Shown here piece by piece: positions 28,398-38,000 of a stretch of DNA of 39,105 nt; position 1 is the first letter of the stretch; each line of letters begins with the position of its first letter. The translations under genes and the position numbers were made by a program. The stretch is from Gemmatales bacterium (GTDB lineage Bacteria; Planctomycetota; Planctomycetia; Gemmatales; HRBIN36), in contig JANWVZ010000011.1 of assembly GCA_025056555.1 (NCBI GenBank), positions 1-39,105 on the forward strand, given 5' to 3'. The notes beneath the pieces were generated by a model that was not told the origin of the DNA, made no database searches, and saw nothing but the letters and a program-made list of their open reading frames with translations.

Positions 28398-29399
28398 GTG
28401 ATCAGGCACATCACCGTGCTCGGCGATGGAGCTATGGGGACGGCCTGTGCGCTTGTCCTCGCGAGTAAGCCGGAACTGCGGGTAACGATCTGGAGTCCAT
28501 TGGAAGACTACGGTCGGCTGGTACAACAGCGCCGCGAAAGCGTTCGTTACTTACCTGGTGTGCCAATTCCAGAAAACATCCACCTGACGCTCGACCTCGC
28601 CGAAGCAGTGAGCCAAGCCGACGCGTTAGTGCTGGCGATTCCCACCGTGTACTTACGACGAACTTTACTGAGGAATGCCGATATCCTTCGCTCCAACTCC
28701 GCCGCCATCGTGAGCGTGATTAAGGGGATCGAGCAAGGCACATTTTTGCGGCCAACGCAAATCATGGCCGAGATCGTTGGCCCACGTCCCTATGCCGTCC
28801 TGGCAGGTCCTAGCCATGCGGAGGAAATCAGTCGCGGCTTACCAGCGAGCGTCGTAGTGGCTAGCCACGACAAATCCTGGGCCCAGGCCGTGCAACTCCT
28901 CTTTATGACCGACCGTCTGCGCGTTTATACCAATCCCGACCCGGTAGGCGTTGAATTGTGTGGCGCTTTGAAGAACGTTGTCGCGATTGCTGCAGGCATC
29001 AGTGATGGCCTCGGGCTGGGAGATAACGCCAAGGCCGCCTTGTTGACACGTGCCCTGGTCGAAGTGAAACGCTTCGTGGAAGCCCACGGCGGTCGCGGCG
29101 AAACAGTGTACGGTTTAGCGGGCATCGGGGACTTGATCACCACCTGTACCAGTGTGCACGGTCGCAATCTGCGTGTCGGACGAGCCATCGGTCAGGGGCA
29201 GAAACTGGCAGACATTCTCAACACTATGCAACAAACTACTGAGGGCGTCTGGACCTGCCGCGCCGTTTATCACCACGCCAGTCAATTGGGACTGGATATG
29301 CCCATTGTTGCCGAGGTATATCGCGTGCTTTATGAGGAGAAATCCCCCTGGGAAGCAGTGCGCGATCTGATGGTGCGGGAGGCCGCTTCTGAGTATTAG
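28398..29399 (+). CDS. gpsA: Glycerol-3-phosphate dehydrogenase [NAD(P)+]
   Basis: 'ITVLGDGAMGTACALVLASKP', 'SVIKGIEQGTFLRPTQIM', 'AVLAGPSHAEEISRGLPASVVVAS', 'GVELCGALKNVVAIAAGISDGLGLGDNAKAALLTRALVE', 'GLAGIGDLITTCTSVHGRNLRVG'. GTG start with AGGAGG upstream. Confidence 0.96.
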   Translation: MIRHITVLGDGAMGTACALVLASKPELRVTIWSPLEDYGRLVQQRRESVRYLPGVPIPENIHLTLDLAEAVSQADALVLAIPTVYLRRTLLRNADILRSNSAAIVSVIKGIEQGTFLRPTQIMAEIVGPRPYAVLAGPSHAEEISRGLPASVVVASHDKSWAQAVQLLFMTDRLRVYTNPDPVGVELCGALKNVVAIAAGISDGLGLGDNAKAALLTRALVEVKRFVEAHGGRGETVYGLAGIGDLITTCTSVHGRNLRVGRAIGQGQKLADILNTMQQTTEGVWTCRAVYHHASQLGLDMPIVAEVYRVLYEEKSPWEAVRDLMVREAASEY

Positions 29400-29419
29400 C
29401 TGCGGTGATAACGTTGCAC

Positions 29420-29455
29420 AGTTTGACTTGTCAAACTAGGGCCAGCGTTTACAAT
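29420..29455 (+). promoter_or_regulatory. Candidate operator/promoter upstream of clpC: perfect inverted repeat AGTTTGAC-TT-GTCAAACT (29420-29437) overlapping a TTGTCA (29428) -N16- TACAAT (29450) hexamer pair
   Basis: Direct reading of the sequence. 8-bp arms are perfect with a 2-bp spacer. The hexamers resemble sigma70-type boxes with 16-bp spacing. Confidence 0.45.
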
Positions 29456-29609
29456 CGCCAGCGCAGCAGGCTGTGCTGCCAGCCTCGTCAAGGCGGGCGA
29501 TGCAACGTATAATCCCAATGAACGCGGTAGGGCAAGTGCCGTGGGATCTGGTGTGGAACCCGATCCTGCCATCTGCCGACCGGATTTTTCCACGATAGGG
29601 TGATCAACC

Positions 29610-32138
29610 ATGAGCATGGGCGAAGGACGAATGTTCGAACGGTTTACTGATCGCGCAAGAAAGGTAATGCAACTGGCCAACCAGGAAGCCCAGCGCTTTA
29701 ACCACGAGTATATCGGCACGGAACACATTCTGCTGGGACTGGTGAAAGAGGGCTCGGGTGTCGCCGCCAACGTCCTGAAAACCCTCGACGTGGATTTACG
29801 CAAGATTCGCCAGGAAGTGGAGCGCTTGGTTCAGAGCGGCACGGAAATGGTCAGTATGGGCAAGCTCCCATACACGCCGAGGGCTAAGAAAGTAATCGAA
29901 TACGCCATTGAGGAAGCCCGCCATTTGAATCATAATTATGTGGGCACCGAACACCTGTTGCTGGGACTGTTACGGGAAGAGGAAGGTGTGGCGGCTCAGG
30001 TGCTGCGGAACCTGGGTCTGCGTCTGGAAGAAGTCCGCGAAGAAGTCCTGAATCTTTTGGGGCATGACATGCCAGCGGAGCCGGTAGAAAGCAGCGGCGA
30101 ACGGGGCGCTTCGGCGCGCACCAGTCGTTCCAAGACCCCGGCGCTGGATTCCTTTGGACGCGATTTGACGGAACTGGCCAAACAGGGCAAACTCGATCCC
30201 GTTATTGGTCGGCAAAATGAGATTGAACGCGTCATTCAGGTTTTGAGCCGTCGCACTAAGAATAACCCCGTCCTCCTGGGCGAAGCCGGCGTGGGCAAAA
30301 CCGCCATTGTCGAAGGCTTGGCCCAGATGATTGTGGATGGCAGTGTTCCTGAATTACTCCGCGACCGCCGCATCGTGGTGCTCGACTTGGCCATGATGGT
30401 GGCCGGCACGAAATACCGTGGTCAGTTCGAGGAACGCATCAAAGCCGTGATGAACGAAGTCCGCCGCGCACGTAACGTCATCCTGTTCATTGATGAATTG
30501 CACACGTTGGTAGGGGCCGGCGGTGCTGAAGGCGCTATTGACGCCAGCAACGTCCTCAAACCGGCCCTGGCGCGTGGCGAAATCCAGTGCATCGGGGCCA
30601 CCACACTCGATGAATACCGCAAGTACATCGAGAAAGATGGCGCTCTGGAGCGCCGCTTCCAGCAGATTATTGTCAATCCTCCAACGCGGCAGGAGACCAT
30701 CGAGATCCTCAAAGGTCTGCGCGACCGCTATGAGGCACACCACCGCGTCCAGATCACTGATAAGGCTATCGAGGCGGCCGTGGAACTCTCCGACCGTTAT
30801 ATCACAGGCCGCTGCCTGCCCGATAAAGCCATTGACGTGATTGACGAAGCGGGAGCGCGGGTGCGACTGCGCACCATGACTCGTCCGCCTGACCTGAAGG
30901 AATTGGACGAGGAGATTGAACGACTCAATCAGGAAAAAGAAGCTGCCGTCGCCGAACAAGATTTCGAAAAGGCGGCTCAGCTTCGCGACCAGGCCGATAA
31001 GCTCAAGAAGCGCAAGGAAGCCTTGCTCCGGGAATGGCGGGAACGCTCCCGCGAGACCGATGGCATCGTGGATGAGGAAGTCGTCGCTGAAGTCGTCAGC
31101 AAGATGACTGGCGTGCCGCTCAAACGTCTCAGCGATGAAGAAACCACCCGCTTGCTCCGCATGGAAGAAGAACTGGGCAAACGCGTCGTCAGTCAGAAGG
31201 AAGCCATTGCCGCTATCGCCCGGGCGGTGCGCCGCAGCCGCAGCGGTTTGAAAGATCCGAAACGCCCCATCGGTTGCTTCATCTTCGCCGGGCCGACTGG
31301 GGTCGGGAAGACCTTGCTGGCCAAGCGTCTGGCCGAATTCATGTTCGGCGATGAGAACGCCTTGGTGCAGATTGACATGTCGGAGTACATGGAAAAGCAC
31401 AATGTCAGCCGACTCATCGGGGCGCCGCCCGGCTATGTCGGCTACGAGGAAGGCGGCCAGCTGACCGAAAAGATTCGTCGTCGGCCTTACAGCGTCATCC
31501 TGCTGGATGAAATCGAAAAGGCCCACCCCGATGTCTGGAACATGCTCCTGCAAATCATGGAAGAAGGCCGACTCACCGACAGCTTCGGCCGCACCGTGGA
31601 CTTCAAGAACACCATTCTGATCATGACGACCAACGCCGGCGCCGAGCAAATCACCAACCGTAATCCGCTGGGCTTCGGCAAGAAGGACATCGAGACCACC
31701 TACGAAAAGATGAAGGATACGCTCAAGCAGGCGCTGGAAGCCCACTTCCGCCCGGAATTCCTGAACCGTCTCGACGACATCATCGTATTCCGACCCCTGA
31801 CCCGCGAAGACCTGCAGCAAATCGTGGACATCGAACTTGATAAGGTCTATAAGCGGCTCGCCGAGAAAGGCCTCAAGCTCCAGCTTACTCCAGAAGCCCG
31901 AGAATTCCTCATTGATAAGGGCTACAGTCCAGAGTTCGGCGCTCGGCCATTGCGTCGGGCTATCGAACACCTGGTCGAAGATCCGCTTTCCGAGGAATTG
32001 CTCCGCGGGGCGTTCATCGGCAAAGACACCATCCTGGCCAAGCTCGAAGAACGCGATGGGGAGAAGAAACTGGTCTTCGAGGGACTGACTACTGGCGATT
32101 CTTTGCCGCAGATAGCTACGCCCGCTGCGATGGTGTAA
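29610..32138 (+). CDS. clpC: ATP-dependent Clp protease ATP-binding subunit ClpC
   Basis: '[41 protein letters not shown]' double Clp-N, two AAA+ modules ('[15 protein letters not shown]', '[19 protein letters not shown]'), UVR-like middle segment '[22 protein letters not shown]'. The start may be the internal MFERF at 29631. Confidence 0.97.
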   Translation: MSMGEGRMFERFTDRARKVMQLANQEAQRFNHEYIGTEHILLGLVKEGSGVAANVLKTLDVDLRKIRQEVERLVQSGTEMVSMGKLPYTPRAKKVIEYAIEEARHLNHNYVGTEHLLLGLLREEEGVAAQVLRNLGLRLEEVREEVLNLLGHDMPAEPVESSGERGASARTSRSKTPALDSFGRDLTELAKQGKLDPVIGRQNEIERVIQVLSRRTKNNPVLLGEAGVGKTAIVEGLAQMIVDGSVPELLRDRRIVVLDLAMMVAGTKYRGQFEERIKAVMNEVRRARNVILFIDELHTLVGAGGAEGAIDASNVLKPALARGEIQCIGATTLDEYRKYIEKDGALERRFQQIIVNPPTRQETIEILKGLRDRYEAHHRVQITDKAIEAAVELSDRYITGRCLPDKAIDVIDEAGARVRLRTMTRPPDLKELDEEIERLNQEKEAAVAEQDFEKAAQLRDQADKLKKRKEALLREWRERSRETDGIVDEEVVAEVVSKMTGVPLKRLSDEETTRLLRMEEELGKRVVSQKEAIAAIARAVRRSRSGLKDPKRPIGCFIFAGPTGVGKTLLAKRLAEFMFGDENALVQIDMSEYMEKHNVSRLIGAPPGYVGYEEGGQLTEKIRRRPYSVILLDEIEKAHPDVWNMLLQIMEEGRLTDSFGRTVDFKNTILIMTTNAGAEQITNRNPLGFGKKDIETTYEKMKDTLKQALEAHFRPEFLNRLDDIIVFRPLTREDLQQIVDIELDKVYKRLAEKGLKLQLTPEAREFLIDKGYSPEFGARPLRRAIEHLVEDPLSEELLRGAFIGKDTILAKLEERDGEKKLVFEGLTTGDSLPQIATPAAMV

Positions 32139-32257
32139 TAGCTCATCGAAGTTGGGAGCCGACAGATTCGCCGGCGCTGCGGGACTTGAATCGCTCCATG
32201 GGGATCGGATGACTGCGCCAGCTCGTGCACTGCTCTTGGCCGCAGCTGGTTGCCGAA

Positions 32258-33271
32258 CTAGCTTGCCAACATAGTGCGGGCGATGCTGAAGTAGGCAAGC
32301 AAAGTTCCCAAGTCCGTCAAGGTAAGTGCGACGGGGCCCGCAGCGACGCGCGGATCAAGGTGAAATAAACGGAGCAGGGTCGGTACGGCGACGCCCAGAC
32401 ACGCGGCCAGGATCACGCCCAGAGCAATTCCTCCCAAAATGGTCGCCGCTACTGACCACTGTCCGGGCCAGATCAATGCTCCCGTTGCGACTACGAGTCC
32501 AGCCGTTACGCCCAATAGAATGCCTGTCTGAGCCTCGCCTGACAAACGGTTGATTAGCAGTCGCCAACTGACGCTGCGGAGGTGTAACAGCTGCAGGATC
32601 AGACTTACCGATTGCATACTTACTGCTTCAGCCAGCGACAACACAACCGGGACGAACAGGGCTAAAGCGACGACGCGGCTGATCTCCGAGGCGAAAACGC
32701 CTGATAGTAATGCCGCTAAGAATCCGCCGACGATGTTACAGGTCAGCCAGGGAAACCGTGCACGAAATGCCTGCCAGGGTTCCGTCTGCCGAGCGGCCGC
32801 CAAGTGAACGCCGACCAGTTGGAACAAATCGTCCCACCGCTGTTCCAGTTCCATCCTTTCCTCGGAGTAAAGTTCAATGTCCACCACACCCAGCATGCGC
32901 CCTTGTTCATCGACGACAGGAAATGCCAGGTACCGATATAAGACAAAAAACTCGCAGGCATCGAGCAGCGTAGCCTGGGCAGGGATAGTGACCACGTTGG
33001 TTACCATGATGTCGGAGATGCGACGATCCGGAGGGCTGAGCAACAACCTCCTTGTAGGTACTACTCCTTGCAGCTTTCCTTGGTCATCCAGCACATACAA
33101 GTAAATGATGCGGCTTTGTAATTGCTGAGCTCGTAGCGACTCGATGGCCTGAGCTACGGTCTGGTCAGCACGTAGGACGGCAAAATCCTGACGCATGTAT
33201 CGCGTGATAGGGTCGTCCAGACGGCATTCGCCCAATCGGATTCGTTGCAACGCATCGCCTGGGGTATTCAT
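32258..33271 (-). CDS. MgtE-like divalent cation transporter (CBS pair + MgtE membrane domain)
   Basis: Two CBS-like units ('DPITRYMRQDFAVLRADQTVAQAIESLR', 'ISDIMVTNVVTIPAQATLLDACEFFVLYRYLAFPVVDEQGRMLGVVDI'), then 'RFPWLTCNIVGGFLAALL' and 'DPRVAAGPVALTLTDLGTLLAYFSIA' as in the MgtE TM domain. Confidence 0.85.
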   Translation of the reverse strand: MNTPGDALQRIRLGECRLDDPITRYMRQDFAVLRADQTVAQAIESLRAQQLQSRIIYLYVLDDQGKLQGVVPTRRLLLSPPDRRISDIMVTNVVTIPAQATLLDACEFFVLYRYLAFPVVDEQGRMLGVVDIELYSEERMELEQRWDDLFQLVGVHLAAARQTEPWQAFRARFPWLTCNIVGGFLAALLSGVFASEISRVVALALFVPVVLSLAEAVSMQSVSLILQLLHLRSVSWRLLINRLSGEAQTGILLGVTAGLVVATGALIWPGQWSVAATILGGIALGVILAACLGVAVPTLLRLFHLDPRVAAGPVALTLTDLGTLLAYFSIARTMLAS

Positions 33272-33383
33272 CTCAGACAGCTCCTCATCGCAAGCTTGAT
33301 CTTCTCAGGAATGGTAAGCCTGGCGGCGCAGCAGGTAGTGGTCAAATGAATCTGGTCTTGTCGGCTCCAGGAAACTGGTCTAT

Positions 33384-34475
33384 ATGCCCCAGGACGCTCT
33401 CATCGCTGTGCCCTGGGCCAGGCAGAACAGGCATTTGCATGAGCCGCCTGTCAGTCCAGGAACACCAAAGTTGACCGATGGGGCCGGGGATGCAGACATG
33501 ACTGGCCAAAAGCGCGCCAATACCCAGGCAGGAACCCAACAGATCCTGACTGGGAGCTCGAAAGTATCATGCCGTGAGCCTGATTCTCGCCGAGCGGAGC
33601 AAATCCGTTGCCGCAGGTCGTCAGGTCTGCTGACCTGGCTGCGATGGGCCGGGCCTTGGGTGCGAGCAGATTCGCCACTGCGGTTTCTGAGCGGTCTGAT
33701 TTTGGCCGCCACGTCTATTCTCAGCACCGGTTGTGCTTATTTCTGGGAGGACATCACGGCACATAGTCCTGAAGGCGGATTTGTGAATGATATGAAATAT
33801 CGCCTGCAACTGTTATTCAATCCACCGCATCCGCTCGATGTACTCGCTCATAGTCAGGATGGCGACTTCCGCGCTCGGGCCTATCGCCAACTCAAGGAGC
33901 CTCGGGAATATGGCGGCAGCGAGGAGGATCAACAGAAATTCCTCGAAGGCCTGATCTGGGGAGCGAAAAACGAACCGGACGTAGTTGCCCGCATAGCTGC
34001 TATCGAGCGTCTGGCTCAATGCCGCGACGAGCGGGCGCGGGAGTTTTTCTTCCGTGTGGAGCAAAGCAAGGAGCCGGTGCTTTACTATGATCGGGAGGTG
34101 ATAGTGCAGATTGCCTCCCTGAATGCTTTGGGGCAACTCAAGGATCAGCGGGCCGTGCCGATTCTGGCCAAGGCAGCGCAATTTGGCGCCAGTCTGGATG
34201 TGCGGCTCAACGCGGTACGGGCGCTGAGAAATTTTCCATCGGCGGAAGCAGCTCAGGTCATGGTGGAAATTCTGCGTGACGAGGAACGCAAACTGCCATC
34301 CCAGCGTCAGGTCGCTCTGCAACATGAAGCACGGGAGAATCTCCGGGCTTTCACCGGGCGTGATTTTCCTGCCGAAGCTCAACCCTGGGCCGACTATCTG
34401 GCACTGAATCCTCCCATACCTGCGCCTGATACAAATCCGCTGATTCGCCTGGTAAATTGGTGGGAGGGCCGTTAG
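33384..34475 (+). CDS. HEAT-repeat-containing putative lipoprotein
   Basis: Internal signal/lipobox 'FLSGLILAATSILSTGCAYF' suggests a true start near 33660 (GTG). HEAT-like units: 'VARIAAIERLAQCRDERAREFFFRV', 'VIVQIASLNALGQLKDQRAVPILAKAA', 'DVRLNAVRALRNFPSAEAAQVMVEIL'. Confidence 0.7.
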   Translation: MPQDALIAVPWARQNRHLHEPPVSPGTPKLTDGAGDADMTGQKRANTQAGTQQILTGSSKVSCREPDSRRAEQIRCRRSSGLLTWLRWAGPWVRADSPLRFLSGLILAATSILSTGCAYFWEDITAHSPEGGFVNDMKYRLQLLFNPPHPLDVLAHSQDGDFRARAYRQLKEPREYGGSEEDQQKFLEGLIWGAKNEPDVVARIAAIERLAQCRDERAREFFFRVEQSKEPVLYYDREVIVQIASLNALGQLKDQRAVPILAKAAQFGASLDVRLNAVRALRNFPSAEAAQVMVEILRDEERKLPSQRQVALQHEARENLRAFTGRDFPAEAQPWADYLALNPPIPAPDTNPLIRLVNWWEGR

Positions 34476-35704
34476 TTGGTCGCGCCGTTTTGGTGCTCAT
34501 CCGCTCCACAGGCCACACAATCGGCGCAAACGACATCCGCGTAAAAAATCCCTTCGCGCGACAGGCGTACGATCGGCCCGGCATCTTCGAGCCAGCCTCG
34601 GCCCCGATGTTTGCGCAGCACTGAACCAAGTAACTCGTCCAGGTCGAAACCCGTCTGCTCGCGAAAGGCGTCGCGATGGATGCCTCGGCGTCGTCGAAGT
34701 TGCAGAGCGGCGGTCTCCGCAGCCCGTAAGCGGGGCGTCAAGGTTTCGCTCTCCGCAATTGGAAGTTGGCCCTTGCGTAACTGGCTCAGATACAGGCGTA
34801 GCGAGCGGGTATTGCTGGAACGTGTTCCCGCTACGTACCGCGATGCCCCCAAACCAAAGGCAAAATACGCTTCCCCAGCCCAATAAACCTGATTGTGTCG
34901 GCTGGCATGACCGGGTCGTGCAAAATTCGAGATTTCGTAATGTTCCCAGCCTTGAGCTTCGAGGTATGCGATGGTGTGCGCGTACAGCAGTCGTTCAGTC
35001 TCTTCATCACACGGCTGGACTTGCCCGCGGCGAACTCGCGCCCAAAGAGCTGTCTTAGGTTCTATCGTCAGATTGTAGGTAGAAAGATGGTGCACCCCCA
35101 GGCCGAGGGCGCAGCGAAGATCCGCATGCCAATCAGCCAGCGTTTGGCCGGGCACCGCGAAAATCAAATCCAGAGAAACGTCGGAAAAGTGCTGCAAAGC
35201 TGAGGTAACAGCCCGCTGAATGTCGGAGAAGTTATGGTGGCGTTCGAGAAAGCGCAATGTCTCAGGGCGAAACGATTGCACCCCCAGACTGAGGCGATTC
35301 ACTCCGTACTCCCTCAGCAGGCTCAGTTTGTCCTCGGTAACGTCTGTGGGATTAGCTTCCACGGTATATTCGACTTTAGCCTGGTCAAACAAGAAGAATC
35401 GTGCCACCATCTGCAACAATCGCCGCAAGCTCGGCAGAGGCAGCCAGGAGGGTGTTCCGCCACCGATATATAAGGTTTCGACAGACACAGGCTCGGCGAG
35501 CCAAAGGGCCATTTCACCTTCCAGGGCATCCAGATAGTCCTCCACCAGACGACCCGCTCCCGTAAGCACTGCGAAATCGCAGTAACAGCAATGATGAGCA
35601 CAAAAAGGAATGTGTATGTAAACACTGCGCGGCCAGTACCAGCGTGGCCCGGTTTGCGATGGGAATGGCGGCGCTGCGATGGCAACCCGGTCAGCCTCTG
35701 GCAT
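34472..35704 (-). CDS. hemW: HemW-like radical SAM protein (coproporphyrinogen III oxidase-like)
   Basis: 'SVYIHIPFCAHHCCYCDFAVLTGAG' (CxxxCxxC), 'TLYIGGGTPSWLPLPSLRRLL', 'VEYTVEANPTDVTEDKLSLLREYGVNRLSLGVQSF', 'VSLDLIFAVPGQTLADWHADL'. The ORF extends to 35836; MPEADR at 35704 is the likely start. Confidence 0.9.
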   Translation of the reverse strand: MPEADRVAIAAPPFPSQTGPRWYWPRSVYIHIPFCAHHCCYCDFAVLTGAGRLVEDYLDALEGEMALWLAEPVSVETLYIGGGTPSWLPLPSLRRLLQMVARFFLFDQAKVEYTVEANPTDVTEDKLSLLREYGVNRLSLGVQSFRPETLRFLERHHNFSDIQRAVTSALQHFSDVSLDLIFAVPGQTLADWHADLRCALGLGVHHLSTYNLTIEPKTALWARVRRGQVQPCDEETERLLYAHTIAYLEAQGWEHYEISNFARPGHASRHNQVYWAGEAYFAFGLGASRYVAGTRSSNTRSLRLYLSQLRKGQLPIAESETLTPRLRAAETAALQLRRRRGIHRDAFREQTGFDLDELLGSVLRKHRGRGWLEDAGPIVRLSREGIFYADVVCADCVACGADEHQNGATN

Positions 35705-35920
35705 GTTTTCTCGCCGTCGAGCGGCGTACAACACCTGGTTTGAATACTCCCCGCCATTATAAGCGGGCCAACTGGCCTGCGGATAAGTGTGGCGTTTACC
35801 AGGAAAAGCCGATGACACGAGTAGGCAGTAGTCCAAAACCCATTATCCCCGCGACGCCTGAATTACAAGAAACAACACCCTGAAACTAGAGTCCACGCCC
35901 GGAGCAGGTCGAAGACTGCT

Positions 35921-36142
35921 TCAGGCCGACGGACGATACGCCCGGAAGGCACGCAGCACTTCGTACAGGTCGGGAGTAATGATGACCTCGTCATCCTCGA
36001 AGTCGTTAAGCCAGAGATAGTTGCCCCGATGGGCCTGTACCAGGAGTGGGAAAAGATCGCCCAGACGTACACGAACGCACGGTTCCTGGATGGGTTCGTG
36101 ATCGTCACAGCGTTGCGGATATATTCGCAAGTACCTGGCCAT
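35921..36142 (-). CDS. Small hypothetical protein (73 aa)
   Basis: Translation MARYLRIYPQRCDDHEPIQEPCVRVRLGDLFPLLVQAHRGNYLWLNDFEDDEVIITPDLYEVLRAFRAYRPSA. GGAG at good spacing before the ATG at 36142. Confidence 0.55.
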   Translation of the reverse strand: MARYLRIYPQRCDDHEPIQEPCVRVRLGDLFPLLVQAHRGNYLWLNDFEDDEVIITPDLYEVLRAFRAYRPSA

Positions 36143-36357
36143 GGCGATCTCCGTGGAGTCGCTGAGATTCGGGCGCTCCTGGTTAAGCAACTGAAAATGG
36201 AGCTAGTTGGTCAGCTCTTCTGTTGCAGAGTTATCGGCTGCCAGCGGCAAAGGACTTGCATAATTCCGCAGGCTTCGTGCTGCTCAGCCCGCTGAAACGA
36301 CAGTACAATGCCAAAGGAAGGGCCCAATGGGCTGCCGTTATTTCGTTGGCTTCTGGG

Positions 36358-37977
36358 ATGGGGGAATCGCTCGTGCCATTCGAGGACATCTTGAAGCCGC
36401 AGGCGAGGCGCTGGCTATCGTTCGGGGGCATACTCGTGGCCGTGATTTTCATTGTCTGGACCAGTTGGGCATGGTGGCAGCGGGGCGAAGGTGAATTAGC
36501 TCCTGCGGCAGTGCCTGCGGGAGATCAGGAAATCGCCTGGCTGATGCCGGCCACTGCTTTGGCTGCCTGGAACCGCTTTGTGGAAGCGGCAGGAAGGCTC
36601 AGCCGCGATGCGACAAGCGGCGTAGATTGGGCCACCGAGCCAATACGCTGTCATGGTCATCTGGACATCCCGGAATTTGCGTTGCGTTGGCGCGGGGGAC
36701 GCCAGCGATTATGGGTTCGGTGGTATAAACTCACCAGCGACTATTCGGCTGACCATTGGCTGAGCAGTTTACTGCAACGCTCACCTCCGCCCCTGGTCAT
36801 TATCGGGGGCAGCACAAGTGACCGAGCGGCAGAGCTGATTCGCTCCTTGAGCCAGTACCGTCAGCAATTTGCCGATACCCCTGCCTTGGTGTTGACCACG
36901 GCCACGGCGGATGAGATGGAACTGGCGCCGGGCGCGGGATTGACCGATTTGTTGGAAGGCTATCCTGGCCGCGCTTTCCGATTTTGTTTTACCAATCGGC
37001 AAATGGCTGATGCCTTGGTAGATTTCTTGGCCGTTCGACCGGCCTGGCTACCTGAACGGCACACCTGGGACGCAATCACCTGGCGTGATGACCCGTATTC
37101 GGAAGACTTTGCCAACCGCATCAGCGACGCCTTACGGGAACGGGGCCTGGGCTGGTTGCGAAAATCGGTAGTGCCCTATAGCGTTGGTGGAAGCCTGTTG
37201 CCGGGGGTGTGGGAACGCCAGGTGATTGAGGAAGATCTGATTGCAACCTGGGCGCAAGAGCGTGGAGCGGCTCACGTCTTAATCTTGCCCACCGTGGAAC
37301 GGGTCGCGAGGCGGGTACTGGTAGCACTGCACCAGGCGGCACCGTGGGCGAGCGAACGCCTGACCGTAGTCATCGGCGATTCCGTGAATTTTAACGTCCT
37401 GTGTCGCGACCGGCGTCTGCTTTGGCCCACGGAGTTACTACCCATGCGGATATTGGTCTTCGCTCATGAAGACCCTGTGCGGTGGCCGGCGGAATCTTCA
37501 CGACAGCTGGCGGAGATAGCGCTGAGTGTGCTCGAAGGTCTGGCCATGCTCCACGGTCAGCTCCCCCACGGCGCCGCTCATATCGCGCTCCCCGTAGGCC
37601 GACAGACTGCCACGGATGATCTGGTCTTGTGGGAACAAATCCTTCGGGCGGTAATACATGCTGCCTGGATGATCGTGCAGGCCGAAGCTTCGCCCACGGC
37701 TCAGACCACTGCCAGGCCGGCTCCGTTGGTGGGCGACGGGGCAACGTTTCTGGAACGCCTGCGCAGTTATCGCGACGAATCGGGCCAGGCGTTTTTCGAT
37801 TCGCGGGGAAATCGGCGACGGGGCAGCGGGGAATACGTTATCGCCCTGGAGCCTTGGCGCCAACCGAATCGGCTGACGACCTGGTCGGTGCTCGAAGTGT
37901 GGCACAGTCACAGTCTCGATAACGAACCTCGGCGCTGGGCACTTCGCGGTCGCTGGCTCCTGCCCAGCGACGACTGA
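36358..37977 (+). CDS. Membrane-anchored protein with a type I periplasmic-binding-protein-like (branched-chain amino acid ABC receptor-like) fold
   Basis: N-terminal TM 'WLSFGGILVAVIFIVWTSWAWW'. Then 'PPLVIIGGSTSDRAAELIRSLSQYRQQFADTPALVLTTATA', 'YPGRAFRFCFTNRQMADALVDFL', 'WRDDPYSEDFANRISDALRERGL', 'VLILPTVERVARRVLVALHQ'. The fold call is from pattern only. The start at 36358 is a choice; the ORF track begins at 36223. Confidence 0.62.
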   Translation: MGESLVPFEDILKPQARRWLSFGGILVAVIFIVWTSWAWWQRGEGELAPAAVPAGDQEIAWLMPATALAAWNRFVEAAGRLSRDATSGVDWATEPIRCHGHLDIPEFALRWRGGRQRLWVRWYKLTSDYSADHWLSSLLQRSPPPLVIIGGSTSDRAAELIRSLSQYRQQFADTPALVLTTATADEMELAPGAGLTDLLEGYPGRAFRFCFTNRQMADALVDFLAVRPAWLPERHTWDAITWRDDPYSEDFANRISDALRERGLGWLRKSVVPYSVGGSLLPGVWERQVIEEDLIATWAQERGAAHVLILPTVERVARRVLVALHQAAPWASERLTVVIGDSVNFNVLCRDRRLLWPTELLPMRILVFAHEDPVRWPAESSRQLAEIALSVLEGLAMLHGQLPHGAAHIALPVGRQTATDDLVLWEQILRAVIHAAWMIVQAEASPTAQTTARPAPLVGDGATFLERLRSYRDESGQAFFDSRGNRRRGSGEYVIALEPWRQPNRLTTWSVLEVWHSHSLDNEPRRWALRGRWLLPSDD

Positions 37978-38000
37978 CACCTGGATACAGGTTTGACCCG

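Noticed and set aside
30354-31970. 538-aa minus-strand ORF entirely antisense to clpC
   Set aside because: The sense strand encodes an unmistakable, highly conserved ClpC. In GC-rich genes with strong codon bias, long open antisense frames arise by chance. The antisense translation shows no recognisable domain.
33272-33383. Possible magnesium-sensing leader upstream of the MgtE-like gene
   Set aside because: The short divergent intergenic region (about 110 bp) shows no M-box-like structure that I could identify.
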